A stretch of 64,000 nucleotides of DNA from Epichloe hybrida (Eukaryota > Ascomycota > Sordariomycetes > Hypocreales > Clavicipitaceae), in assembly GCA_019022495.1 (NCBI GenBank), contig JAFEKR010000001.1, forward strand, positions 1,922,001-1,986,000, given 5' to 3'. Of this stretch, positions 46,862-57,928 are shown piece after piece. Within the stretch, counting starts at the first letter, position 1; every line of letters begins with the position of its first letter. A program made the position numbers and the translations under genes. Under the pieces are notes generated by a model. The model was given only the letters and a program-made list of their open reading frames with translations, did not search any database and was not told where the DNA came from.

Positions 46862-49073
46862 ATGGTAGGATTCTTGCATACTCTCGGCGGCATGAGTTTC
46901 CAACTCCCGTCCATCCTCCAGCAGTCCGGCTTCAATGCCTCCACTGGAAACGGCACCGGCCCCACAGACGCCCGTGGGCCGGCAGCATCCTTTCCGGCTG
47001 GTGTCATGGACAGCTTCCTGGCCACGGCCGGACAGGCTTCTCCCTTGATGCAGGTCTTCTTCTTTGTCTATCGCATGCTGGGGTCTCACTTAGGTTTGGA
47101 CCCGTCCGTTCTGCTGACTTTACTTGGCTTCTTCTGGGCATTCTCCAAAATCGGCTCCCACATCTACGCCCATATATTGGACTTGATTGATCGTCATTTC
47201 ATGTGCGCCATTTTTGTTTCCGAGTACGATCACATCTACAGTCATGTCATGAAGTGGCTTTCTCAGCAGCCTAGCATTCGCAACAGCCAGTACCTTACGG
47301 CCCAAACTGTGTGGAAGAGTGCCTGGGAAGAGGAGGAGGACCTCGAGAGCGCCCTCTTCTTCACTGACGGCGGCGATGGCGACAGTGACCGCAAATATCT
47401 CAACTTCTCCAACCAGGCAGCCAGATCGGTTCGTGTGCTCTCTGATTCTAGCCGGGAAATGCCTTCTACAGCACTATTTCGCTGACAATGACATCCTCAG
47501 AGCCCCAGGTATGTCCCCGCAATGGGTGCGACCCATTTCTGGTACAAGGGGACCTACTTCCGCGTATATCGGAAAAAGGAATCTTTCATGGGATCATCTG
47601 GGTGGTCAGCCATGAAGGATCTTGAAGAAATCAAGATATCCTGTTTCGGGCGGTCAATAGGCATGTGCTGCTGCTGCTGCTGACTTCCAACAAGTTTACC
47701 TTACCCATCTATCCGAACGACCCGCCTTATGCTAACACGGAACTTTCCCATCAGAGCCTATCAAGAAGCTATTGGCTGACGCCAAAGATTTATACTACCA
47801 CGATACTCACCAAAAGACTGCTATATATCGGCCGAAGCCTAAGGAGCTTCGGCGCGATAATAGCATGTGGCAGCAAGTGGCCCGGCGCCCTGTCAGACCA
47901 ATGCGGACCGTAGTCCTGGATCATGAGGAGAAACATGCCGTACTAGCAGACATGAACGAGTACCTCCATCCCGCTACTCCCAAGTGGTACGCATCGCGAG
48001 GTATTCCACTTCGTCGAGGGTATCTCCTCCATGGCCCGCCCGGGACCGGGAAAACGAGCTTCTCCTTCTCATGCGCCGGTGTTTTTGGAGTTGACATATA
48101 CGTCATCAGTCTGCAAGATATCAACGTGACCGAGGAAGACCTGGCCGTCTTGTTTACCAGACTTCCGCGAAGATGCATTGTGCTTCTAGAAGACATTGAC
48201 ACTGCTGGCTTACGGCGTGACGGGGATGATGATGACAATGGTGACACTGAGCCAGAGGAGAAGCAGAGTGGGAAGGAGGACAACAAGGCACAGCCCTATG
48301 GCGTCAGTGAACCCGTAAAGGAAGAAGATGAGACAAAGTCAAGCGGAGACAAGACTGCAAGCAAGAAGAAACGTGAGAAAAAGACCGAAAAGGCTGCCTC
48401 ATCCGACGAGAGTGCCGGAGACGATGATGACGACGACGACAGCAGTGAGAGCAGCGAGGAGGATCTGCCGGCTAAAAGCAAGCGCAAGAACTTGAAAAGC
48501 AAGAAGAATACGCTGAAAAGGAGAAAAGGGGGATCCAAGAAGAAGGTTCTCGCCGTCGAGAACATATCACTCTCGGGTCTTCTGAATGCCATTGATGGCG
48601 TCGCATCCCATGAGGGCCGCATCTTGATCATGACGACAAATAAGCCAGAATCGCTTGATGAGGCCCTCGTTCGCCCCGGGCGTATCGATGTTCAAGTCGC
48701 TTTCAAGAATGCGTCGAGTCATCAGGCGGGAGAGCTGTTCTATCGCATGTACGAAGAAGTGTCTCCTCCCAAGCCGGTCAGTGGTGACGGCTCAGACTCC
48801 GCCAAGGCTGTCAGGGAGGACAAGAAGGACAGACCAAGCAAGATCACGACCCCGTACGGAGAGTTGCTCGACGTGACCATGGACGAAGTCAAGAGTATAT
48901 CGGAGGAATTCGGAAAGCGAATACCGGAGGGCGTGTTTTCGCCTGCTGAAATTCAGGGCTTCTTACTGAAACGCAAGAAGGATCCACGCAAGGCGCTGGA
49001 GGATCTGGAAAGCTGGGTTGAGGGGCTAAAGAAGCAGAAGGAGTCGCATTCCAAGGTGGTGACGGTTCAGTAG
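46862..49073 (+). CDS. BCS1-like AAA ATPase
   Basis: Exons 46862-47428, 47501-47660 and 47755-49073 give 681 aa. Intron 2 has a GC donor (AATAG|GCATGT), a GCTAAC branch and a CAG acceptor; only this keeps frame (CFGRSI then EPIKKLLADAKDLYYHD). A transmembrane stretch near residues 79-97 (LGLDPSVLLTLLGFFWAF) is followed by the BCS1 N-terminal region (WYKGTYFRVYRKKES) and the AAA domain: Walker A GPPGTGKTS at about 335, Walker B CIVLLEDID, then GLLNAIDGV, IMTTNKPE, ALVRPGRID. Yeast Bcs1 inserts the Rieske protein into complex III in the mitochondrial inner membrane; fungi have several paralogues. A roughly 110-residue insert of Asp/Glu and Lys runs (about 396-506) sits right after Walker B, unlike yeast Bcs1. 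This suggests a paralogue with another role, so no symbol is given. Confidence 0.9.
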
Positions 49074-49413
49074 ATGTATTCTCCGTCGAGGCGCTGTTGT
49101 GTCTATACATAGGTGTCTTTTTTTTTTTTTTTTTTTTTTTTTTTGGTTGGTTCTCCAAATGGCGAGTACACAGCGATAATACTGGACTTTTTGGATTCGG
49201 GCAGTCATGGACGATATTTCTCTCTTTGAATTTTTGTTGTTCGAACATGATGAAGTAAGTAGCCTGAACGAAACATGGCAGAGTGTGAAGACCCAGCCGC
49301 AAACTGCAAGACGCCTCGCCCCCACCTCCCAAATGCCCTCCGGACTTCATCTCCAAGACTTCCAACACCCACCTCCTCTAGCCAGCCCACACGCACATAA
49401 GATCGGAGTCGCC
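49074..49413. other. Short region between BCS1-like gene and trs31
   Basis: A T-homopolymer of about 28 bases at 49117-49144 is the main feature. The sequence after 49300 is C-rich leader for the gene at 49414. Confidence 0.6.
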
Positions 49414-50158
49414 ATGTCCAACCTACAACCCACGGCCCAAGGGTCCAAAGAGTCGGGGCTGCGAGTGCCCAGCAATGGCAAGACAATCTACCACCGCCCG
49501 TTGAACAGGACCAAGACAGCCGAGCTCAGCCAAGCTAGCTTTGCCTACCTGTTCGGCGAAATGGTCACGTACGCACAGAGGAGAGTGAAGGGGATTCAAG
49601 AGCTAGAACAGCGGTGCGCATCATCTTAAACTCCCCTCCCATCTTTTTTTTTTTTTTTTCAAAAAAAAAAAACAAAAGTGAACCAAAAGCTCTAAAGAAC
49701 TTGCCCTTTTTGCCAGCCTCAACTCGCAAGGCCACCCCATCGGCCTCAAACTTCTCGACCTCCTCCTCTACCGCGAACCGCCGCGCACGCAGCTCCGCCC
49801 CCTCACCATCATATCCCTCCTGCACTTCATCAAGCAAAACGTCTGGCAGCATCTCTTCGGCCGACAGGCCGACCGGCTGGAGAAGAGCAACAACCCCGAC
49901 ACGCCAGACGAGTACATGGTCATCGACAACGAGCCCCTCGTGAACCAGTACATCAGCGTGCCCCGGGAGATGAGCCAGCTGAACTGCGCGGCGTTTGCGG
50001 CCGGCGTCGTCGAGGGCGTGTGCGACGGCGCAGACTTCCCGGCCAAGGTGACGGCGCATACGGTCGGGGACGGCGACATGTGGCCTGGGAAGACTGTGTT
50101 CCTGGTCAAGTTCAGACCCGAGGTTGTTGAGCGGGAAACCTTTCTGGGGAAGACATGA
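49414..50158 (+). CDS. trs31: TRAPP complex subunit Trs31 (TRAPPC5)
   Basis: Component of the TRAPP tethering complex and Rab GEF acting in ER-Golgi and intra-Golgi traffic. Exons 49414-49613 and 49717-50158 give 213 aa. The donor is GTGCGC (weak) and the acceptor TGCCAG; the joined codon gives LEQR then LNSQGHPIG. Family features: a YHRPLNRTKTAELSQASFAYLFGEMVTY start, GLKLLDLLLYRE, LHFIKQNVWQHLFGRQADRLEKSN, YISVPREMSQLNCAAFAAGVVEGV, and VTAHTVGDG near the end. The length fits the family (about 210-270 aa). The intron contains adjacent long T and A runs, a likely site of length error. Confidence 0.93.
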
Positions 50159-50500
50159 AGAGGGGTCACGAATCTGAAAAAAAATCAAAAAAATCGATGT
50201 CTACAAGAAATGAGCGCTTTTTGGGAGGGGGGGGTTACGGTGTTCATCATGACATGCGGCTGGCTGGGAACATGATTTAGGAATACAAAGCATGTGGAGT
50301 TTTTTTATTTATTTAACTTAGGCAATGACCAATTTTTCACACGCACGAAATAACACGTTGCGGTTTTCGTCTTCTCACGATGCCAAATTGGACCCCAGTG
50401 CTCTCATGTCCAATAACCTCCTCTCTTGCTCCTCTTCTTGGAAAGATGCAAAAAACATCCAACGGGTGACACCAACACCAACCATGGCATCACCACGGCA
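50159..50500. other. Convergent 3' region
   Basis: Lies between trs31 (+) and the small unknown gene (-). It contains A-rich and G-rich short runs and nothing else. Confidence 0.6.
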
Positions 50501-50895
50501 TCACCTGGGCATCCCCCCCATCTTCACCACGGCCCCGCCCTTGCCTACCACGCTCTGCCCCTCCCCCGGCCCTCTCCTCATCAGCTCGCCCAGCCCGAGA
50601 TCCTTCCAAGCCGGCTCCCTTACCTTCTGCGTCGCGCGCTGGATCCCAAACGCAGCATGCTGGTCGGGAACCACGTCGTCTTCGTCCTCGGGGTTGATCG
50701 GCTGGTGCTGCGGCGCCACGTAGATGTCATCCGACGGGAGTTTGTCCTTGCAGAAGTCTTCGAAGAGATCCGCGTCCGAGGCGCGATGCATGTGGATTTG
50801 CGTCAAGCATGAGTCCTTGTTCTGTGCTTCTTAGCTTTGGGGACGCGGGGGACACTGGTGAAAGTAGATTGTGGGGAGGGAATGTCACGTACCAT
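50501..50895 (-). CDS. Small acidic protein of unknown function
   Basis: The main exon 50821-50501 codes NKDSCLTQIHMHRASDADLF, continues with an Asp/Glu/Pro middle (PINPEDEDD) and ends with a Gly/Lys C-terminus (GKGGAVVKMGGMPR). It lacks an early ATG. A start codon ATG at 50895-50893 is followed at once by a GTACGT donor; splicing to the CACAG acceptor at 50822 joins it in frame, so exon 1 would supply just the Met and the protein is 107 aa. The alternative acceptor ACAAG would shorten it by two residues. If splicing is wrong, the first ATG in the exon is the Met of HMHRASD. No family is recognised. The clean acidic frame and the splice signals support a real gene. Confidence 0.55.
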
Positions 50896-51239
50896 TTTGA
50901 AAGGAGCATCTGTGAACGAGATGTGCTTGGGATTGTGTTGATGTGTTGATGTGTTGATGTTTGCATGTTTGCATGTCCAAGGGTGGGTCGGCTTGGTCGG
51001 CTTGAGGGAGACAGTGTGGCCAAACAGCGCACGCACTCCAGCCATGACACACATTATTTTGCCGTCGAGTATGTTGAATCTTGAGAGCATCTCTTCATTC
51101 TTCTTTCCTGTCCTATAACGCGCGGAAAATCCTACACGACTTCCAATCCCACCACTAGACAAATCCTGAAGATGCACCGAGAGGTAAATGTTTTGATGAA
51201 ATTTTGCGCTCGAGTCCTCCTCACCATTTTTGACTCGGC
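50896..51239. other. Short region between small gene and mevalonate kinase
   Basis: About 344 bp with GTGTTGAT and TTTGCATG repeats near 50936-50972. It serves as promoter of the small minus-strand gene and 3' region of mevalonate kinase. Confidence 0.55.
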
Positions 51240-52768
51240 TCAGTGGCGCTCGACGCGCCAGAACTTCCATCCCTCGCGCTCACCACCATGACCATGAACG
51301 CCCACGAGCTTCTCCACGCCATCGGTTCCCTCTGCGTTGAGGAACATCTCCAGATCAATCTCCATGCCGCCCTCGTCGTCCTCATCTGTCCCGTTCTTCA
51401 GCACTGCTGGCCAGAGTACACCAACGCCATCGCCACCGAGCGTCACCACATATTTGCCGTAGTTTTCCTTCTTCAATCGATCCTCTAGTTTCTTCATCTC
51501 TTCACGGGGGACACCCGGCCGTAGCAGGGTGATGGAGCAGCCGCCGCCGCCAGCGCCTGTGAGTTTCGTCCACCCCACACCCTCGTGATCTATCAACTCT
51601 CGTATCCTCTCCAGCCGCGGATGTGATACGCCGAGCGACACCAACAGTCCGTGGTTGATCGTCATCAACTCGCCAAGCTTCCTCAAGCTTTCTTCCTCTT
51701 CTTCATCGAACTCATCATGCGTAAGGAGCTTGGCGGCTGAGCCCGCGACCGTGTCCATGGCATCAAAAATTGATCCCACCAGCTTTGAGTGCGTGCTCTT
51801 GAGTTGTCCGACTTTGGCAACCTCGTGAGCCGTAGACTTGGCTTGTCTTGTGTCGACCAGAAGGAGTGGCAGCTCGGGAAAGTCCCATAGCGGGCGCACA
51901 GTAGTATGCTCTGTTCTCTGAAAAATCACAGCTTTGCCTTGCGTAGCAACTGTGTTGTCAACCCCAGAGGGATTGCCATGAATGCACATCTCGTAGACGA
52001 AAGCCCATCGATTGATGCGTTCGATCTGAAGTCGAGCCTCTTCCGGTGGCTGATCGGGATGTGGCCCGGATAGCGCCCGCAGCTGGATGAGCAAAGCCGC
52101 AGACACACATACTGCAATTGACGCACTGCTTCCTAGGCCAGCGCCGATGGGAATTGTTGATCGCAATGTGTATAAGCATCCCGGGAAAGCTGGTGAGCCA
52201 AGAGAGAGAAAAAGGTAGAGGAATGCGTACGCGGAGTTTCTGTGGATATGACGGATATCTTCGGTCCTGTCAGGAGACACGACTTCGATATGCGGCCCGA
52301 GAGCGTCGACAAGATCGGGGTCGAGTTCGGTGACGAGAGAGTAGTAGGACTTCTTCTTGGAAGGTTGCTGGAAAGCATCCCACGGTAATTCATCAATGTT
52401 CCATGTGTGAATGAGGTCAATGTCTGGGAATCGTAGGGTAACGGTTCGTTTTGACTTGGAAAGCGTGATGACGTGAAGATATGATCGCAACGAAATCGCG
52501 GCAGCAATGGCGGCCTAGTGAGAAGAGCCAAGGCAGTCATCGTTAGCAAACTGTCTGAGCGACCGTCATGACAGCGTACCTTTCCATGAACAACGGAATG
52601 CTCGCCAAACATAATGACCTTCCCCGGCGCAGAGACCATGAAAGCCGGCGCCATGGGACTGGACTGCTTGCGGTTGGATCTCATACGGTGAACCAAGGGT
52701 CCATCACCGTTGATGTGAGGCATGCCGTCGCTTGCGCCGTTGGTGCCATTCGTCGTACCGCCGAGCAT
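51240..52768 (-). CDS. erg12: Mevalonate kinase
   Basis: Phosphorylates mevalonate to 5-phosphomevalonate in the sterol/isoprenoid pathway. Exons 52768-52580 and 52514-51240 give 487 aa; the intron 52579-52515 has a GTACGC donor, TGCTAAC branch and CTAG acceptor. GHMP-kinase motifs: VSAPGKVIMFGEHSVVHGK split by the intron, the ATP-binding PIGAGLGSSASIAV, GNPSGVDN, and the C-terminal KLTGAGGGGCSITLL. Before the first motif lie about 42 residues of non-conserved sequence; the next in-frame ATGs (MRSNRK, MAPAF) are possible starts. The C-terminal 60 residues are acidic and variable. Confidence 0.95.
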
Positions 52769-53629
52769 CTTGGGATAATTACTGCCGTGGGCAGTACGAA
52801 TTGAGGGGGGTTGGTTCCGCTCACGTCAGCAAGAACAATTGAGAGCAGGGCAAAGGAGGGAAATAAAAAGACTGTGCGTATTCTGGAATGGCGAATAATA
52901 CAGTCGGAGCCGTCGGAAGCTGTCGGGCCTGCGCGAAAAGATATCGAGCCAGACGCACGAGTTGACGGATGAGTCGGAGTATGTACATACATAATATGTA
53001 CGCGGGTGGTTGCATCATCACAACTTGCAGGTCCTCGACGGGTCCTTGACATGGTGGGGGGCAAGAGGGAAGAGGGAAGTGGGGGGGTTTCTAATCCGAC
53101 AACCTCCCAGCGCTTTCGTAATTATCAGCTCCCTCCTCCTCCCCTGCATTGACCCCCCCTGAACATTGCGCTAATGCTTATGTATGTAGTCCGTACGGAT
53201 TACGGACTAATATGTATAGCTTACGCCGGCAGTTGCAAAATGCTAACAGCCGCCCTCCATCATTGCATATTAATTTTTTTTCTTCCTTGTCAACCGGACG
53301 TCTTCAACGCATCCCATTTTCGGCATGTGTTTTTCTTTGTGGCCGGCTAATATACGGATCCGTGTTGCCCACCAGCCAGGAGACATGGGCAATCATCCAG
53401 AGCACCAGTCGTAGCGAGTTCTCGGTGTGACGCGGCATGGGCATGGGCGCATATATGTAATGCTTCGAGTCAAGAGCAGTCATGTTGTGCAACAGCACCG
53501 ACCATGTGCTGGAATCACAACGTGTGCGTATTTCAATTGCAGCTCGGAGAATCACGTCACGAAGCTGCTGTTCTTTTTGCTATCTGCCATAGAACTTTTT
53601 TCCCATGCCATGCAACAACAACGCCTTTA
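52769..53629. other. 0.86 kb intergenic region
   Basis: Promoter side of erg12 and 3' side of the glutamyl-tRNA synthetase gene. TCCGTACGGATTACGGACTA at 53189-53208 contains a palindromic TCCGTACGGA. No gene is supported. Confidence 0.6.
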
Positions 53630-55582
53630 TCATTTTCCGCCCGTCTTGCCAGTGGGGATGTAGAAGAGCACAACCCTCTTACCCTTAAGACCAGCCTCTC
53701 CTGGTGCCCAGTCCGCCAAGCCCTTGTCCACTCTGTAGAAGCCTCTTCGCTCAAGCTGGATGATGTCGTCCTTCTTAAGCTTCCCAACGCCATCATCACA
53801 GACAGCATCGACAAGGCTGAAAGTATTGGGGTTTAGGAAATCCTCTACCTTGTCATCCTCGTCTAGTTTGTCCTTGGTGATGAGATAATCAAAGTCCCAC
53901 AGCTCGGCCTGCACAGGCTCGAACCCCTCAGCAGACAGCCAGGTGATCTTCTTGTCAGTCGACTTGAAGTCACCCTTCAGGTTAAGCTCCAGGCTCATGG
54001 TCTTGATGGGGGTCTCAGAGGGAATTTCGCGGACAAAGGCGTTACCCCAACCCATGAGAGTGATCTCTTCGTCGAGCTTAAAACTCTTGGCGTCTTCCTG
54101 GTCAATCAGAAGCTCATGAGAGAAGACGACGTCCTTCAGCCCGACGTCTGGGTTTTTAGGGTGCTTGGGGCGCTTCTCAATAACAACGCCCGAGGGGACC
54201 TCGGCACCAGTAAGCTTGACCTTGACGAGGTTGTCGCTCAACAGGGCAGTGTGGCGGGCAACAACAGGATCAATCTCCTTCTTGTTGGCGGCCCAGAAAC
54301 TGGTCCAGTCCATGGTGACAACGTTACGGCTGGGACCCTGGCCAATGATGAAATCTCGCAGGGCTGCAACAGTCATGCCACGACGTCGAACACCGCGAAC
54401 AGTGGGCATTCTTGGGTCGTCCCAGCCCCATACCTTGCCAGCATCCACGAGCTTGGCAAGTTTGCGTTTGGACAGGAATGTCCGGATGAAATTCATTCTA
54501 GAAAAGTCCCACATGTGTACCTGGCGAAGGCTAAGAGTATCCAGGAACCACTGATACTGGGGATTGCGATCCGTGTACTCGGTGGAACGCAACGCGTGAG
54601 TGACGCCTTCGTGGCTGTCAACTACGGGACAAGCAAAGTCATACATGGGGTACATGTTCCACTTCCGTCCAGTCCGGTGGTGAGAGTTCTCAATGTTGCA
54701 TCGGTATATAACAGGGTCTCTCATAGCCTTGTTAGGGTCGTCGGCGGAAATCTTGGCTCGGATGCAGTGAGAGCGTCCCTCGTCAGAACCATTCTTCATC
54801 TCCTCGAAGATGCGCAAGGTCTCCTCGACAGATCGTTCGCGGCGCTTGGAAGGAATTCCGTCCATTCGCTGGGCACGCATGGTCTCCTGATCGGTATCAT
54901 CGGCATAAGCCTTGCCCATAGAGATGAGCTTTTTGCACATGTCGTAAAGATAGTCGAAGTAGTCCGACGTGTAGGTAAGTGCATCTGGCTTGATGCCCAT
55001 GAGAGCGAGATCTTCTACAATGGCGTCTTGGAATTCCTCGCTTTCTTTCGCGGGATTAGTATCGTCCAGTCGAAGTCGCATCTGACCTTTGTAGGCGACG
55101 TGAGCGAAGTAGTCACTGAGGAGAGCTGCCTTGGCGTGTCCAATGTGCAGGTAACCTCTGTGATGGGGTTAATATTCCGTCCAGTTTATTATCCGGGACT
55201 TTGATTGCAACACTCACGAAGGCTCGGGCAGGAATCGAGTGACAACACCCTTTTCGGTATCTTGAAGAGCGAGGTTGTAGTTGGCACCACCTTTGTTGGC
55301 GACCTTGCCCTTCCCAGCTTCCTCCTGAAGCTCAGTGTGTGTCTGCTCGAGGAATGTAAACCATCTCGTCAGATTTGGGAGGCCATTTCTTCTGATGAAC
55401 CCGATGGCCACTTTGTTGCCACGGAGTGTCTGCCAAATTTTCTTCTCCAGGTCTCCTAAGCTATACCCATCCAGGTAAGTTCTCAACGTCAGGTGCTTGT
55501 CAAGATCGCGGAGCCGGGGCTCAATGGTGCGGAAGTCTCCAGAGAGATTGCTGGCGAGAGTGTCGAGCTCCTCGTTTTTCAT
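53630..55582 (-). CDS. gus1: Cytosolic glutamyl-tRNA synthetase
   Basis: Charges tRNA-Glu in the cytosol. Exons 55582-55218 and 55157-53630 give 630 aa, with a 60-bp intron (GTGAGT donor, CAG acceptor) inside the class I signature: RFLPEPS then GYLHIGHAKAALLSDYF. The N-terminal about 100 residues match the C-lobe of the GST-like domain (HLTLRTYLDGYSLGDLEKKIW, NLTRWFTFLEQTH). The catalytic core has YTSDYFDYLYDM, STEYTDRNPQY and the KMSKS-like FLSKRKLAKLV. The C-terminal part is the beta-barrel anticodon-binding domain of the archaeal/eukaryotic GluRS-GlnRS type. It is shorter than yeast Gus1 (708 aa) because the N-lobe of the GST domain is not found; a further 5' exon could exist, as the frame stays open upstream to a possible CACTTAG acceptor. 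Its gene partner on the other side is mitochondrial L1. Confidence 0.93.
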
Positions 55583-55914
55583 TTTTAAATTCTTTTCGAG
55601 TACCTAAGTGAAACAGTCCCTGAAAGTCAAACCCGAGAAACGTTGAGTCAATCGCCGTTTTTTTACTTCTGGTGGGGTTGGACAATGGAGGGGTCATGCA
55701 TGAATCTAGGCTAATAATAAGGCCAGCGCCCAATGCATGGCCTACAGTGTGGTCTTATCGATAGCAAAACGTCAAGCTCAAGTCGTCCACCAACAAAAAT
55801 GAACGCCTGATTTACCAGGCAGGCAACGTTACTGCCAGGTCGGGCCTTTCCGTGCGCGCGCGAGCAAACGGTCCCCTGTTGCGACAGTTTCCAGGACTAT
55901 CAAGCTCAACAACA
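55583..55914. other. Divergent promoter of GluRS and mitochondrial L1
   Basis: 330 bp between divergent starts of two translation genes. A shared bidirectional promoter is plausible but not shown. It may also hold a missed 5' exon of the synthetase. Confidence 0.55.
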
Positions 55915-56890
55915 ATGACGGCAATTGACCGGTGCTTGGCCTCCATGGCCAGGCTAAGTATTGCACAGATGGCACGGCCATCACCCACTCCAATACCACG
56001 TTTTCTTGCGCCGGCAATCGTGCAGCAAACTCGTCAGGCCTCCGTTGTACGGATTAAGAAGGTCACGAAGAAGCGAGTCATCCCCAAAGATTTCAGGCGC
56101 CAAAACCTCGATAAGAGACAATTTCCTCGATTCTCACTCTGCGAAGCTATGCGGTATGAATTTGACCCCGTACGAAACTTTCAAGGCGAAGTCCTAGGCA
56201 AAAAAACATGCTAATTAAGCTTCTAGCATCCTGCGAGCTGTCGAAGTTGGCCAACCACCTGCATCTATCAAATACGAAGTTCATATCAACCTCAAGACAG
56301 CGCGAAATGGACCTGTGGTAAAGAACAGCATTCGACTTCCTCATCCCGTACAAAGCGATTGGCAAATTGCCGTCATTTGCCCCGAGGGTAGCGACATTGC
56401 GACTGCGGCTACTGCTGCCGGTGCCGTCGCCGTCGGCGAAGAAACCCTTTTCGAGGCTATCCGCAAAGAGAAAATCGATTTCGACCGCCTCCTCTGTCAC
56501 GAGGCGAGCGAAAAGGCCCTCAACAAGGCTGGGTTGGGCAAGATATTGGGACCCAAGGGCTTGATGCCCAGCAAGAGGATGAAGACAATCGTCAGCGACG
56601 TGACCAAATCAATTCGCGATTCTGCCGGAGCTGCTGATTACCGAGAGAGGCAAGGTGTCATTCGCATGGCCATTGGTCAGCTTGGATACACCCCTGATCA
56701 GCTCAAGTCAAACATTCAAGCCCTTCTAAAGAAGATCAAATCCGAATGTGCTGAAATTTCCGAGGATGTTTCGAAGGAGGTGCACGAGGTCATCTTGAGC
56801 ACTACCAACGGTCCTGCTTTGAGCCTGAGTGGGAATTTACACGATGCGGAAGGCGAGACGACATCTGAGGCTTTAAGCGGTGTCATGTAA
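55915..56890 (+). CDS. mrpl1: Mitochondrial ribosomal protein uL1m
   Basis: L1-stalk protein of the mitochondrial large ribosomal subunit. Exons 55915-56153 and 56227-56890 give 300 aa; the GTATGA donor and TCTAG acceptor join CEAMR to ILRAVEVGQPP. The N-terminus is rich in Arg, Ala and Ser with few acids and suits a mitochondrial presequence. uL1 features: YEVHINLKTARNGPVVKNSIRLPHP, AVAVGEETLFEAIRKEKIDFDRLLCH and the diagnostic LGKILGPKGLMPSKRMKT near residues 180-200. The last 30 residues are acidic and variable. It is convergent with COG2, with 165 bp between stop codons. Confidence 0.93.
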
Positions 56891-57055
56891 TCAATCAGAC
56901 CTTGGTAGTAGTGGATGTGTATTGTAATAAAGCCATGTTTCGGCGTCAAATTGTGTCGCTCGTGTGAGATTCTGGTGAAACATGCTGTAGCTTAGCATTG
57001 GTATCATATGACGCCTATTTATATTCTATTCTCCATGTCTCATTCAAGTCATTAT

Positions 57056-57928
57056 TTAGCCTCCCCTGAGAGACCTGACGGCTTCTCTTTGGGCATTGAG
57101 CAAGCGATATACGGCCAAATATTTCAATATCCTGGTGTGACCCTTGAGGCCAGCACCTCGTGCTTCTTTGAGAGCATTGCCCAAGTCTAGAAGTAGGGTA
57201 TTTCGACACCTTGTCAGCCGTTCCTCCAACTTGACGACGAACGGATGATTCTGGTCAAGGGACTCTTTCAGTATTAGGGCATTGCCAAATAGCGTTGCCA
57301 AATGCAATAGTTTGGCAGGTGAGCTTCCCAACAGTCCTTCTGCAGACTCACTCTCGTCCTCGTCGCTGCTGTCCGAGTCCCAATCTTCTTCACCACCACT
57401 AGGTAAATTGTCCACAGCCAGCTTCTTCTCCAATATAGTTAACCTATCGTCAAGCTCCAGCATCTTTCTTCCCTCCCCGATAGTTTCTCTCACATCGAGT
57501 AGGTCGTCGTTGAGCTGTCTCGACTCGTCTCTCATCTTGGCGACCTTGGCTTTGACATCCTCCACGGCCCTACGAAACCCTAGAAGGGCAACTTTTATAT
57601 CCCCTACCTTCTCATCTCCACCTTTGAGTTCTGATCCCAACGACAAGAACGCTGTGTAGTTTGAGTTGACGAGCTCGAGAAGCTCCGAGCCTATGGTGGC
57701 ACTTCGGTCGCGAAGATCAGACCGCAAGTCTTCGAGGGTCTGGTGGCGGTGAGGCAGAGCCGACAGGTACGCAGCCGGATCAAAGTCGGCTGCGAGGAAA
57801 TCCGAGCGAGGAAGAACTGCTGGGAAGGGAAGAGGGGCGTCGTCACCGCTATCTGAAGAGTCGGAGGGTATCTTGTAGGATGTTGATGCGGGGTGTAGGC
57901 GGTCTGCGTCTTCCGCCAGATGCGCCAT
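57056..57928 (-). CDS. cog2: Conserved oligomeric Golgi complex subunit 2
   Basis: Subunit of the COG tether for retrograde traffic within the Golgi. A single exon of 290 aa. After a Ser/Asp-rich start, LPRSDFLAADFDPAAYLSAL and LEDLRSDLRDRSATIGSEL match the COG2 N-terminal family, followed by predicted coiled coil (about 95-165, ELVNSNYTAFLSLGSELKGG, DVRETIGEGRKMLELDDRL). An acidic insert (EEDWDSDSSDEDES) lies at about 180. Fungal COG2 proteins are short, so the length looks complete. ATG 57928 is the first in frame. Confidence 0.9.
   Translation of the reverse strand: MAHLAEDADRLHPASTSYKIPSDSSDSGDDAPLPFPAVLPRSDFLAADFDPAAYLSALPHRHQTLEDLRSDLRDRSATIGSELLELVNSNYTAFLSLGSELKGGDEKVGDIKVALLGFRRAVEDVKAKVAKMRDESRQLNDDLLDVRETIGEGRKMLELDDRLTILEKKLAVDNLPSGGEEDWDSDSSDEDESESAEGLLGSSPAKLLHLATLFGNALILKESLDQNHPFVVKLEERLTRCRNTLLLDLGNALKEARGAGLKGHTRILKYLAVYRLLNAQREAVRSLRGG

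Noticed and set aside
54116..55204. 362-codon plus-strand frame
   Set aside because: Antisense to the glutamyl-tRNA synthetase core, whose motifs are unmistakable; the long frame follows from codon bias.
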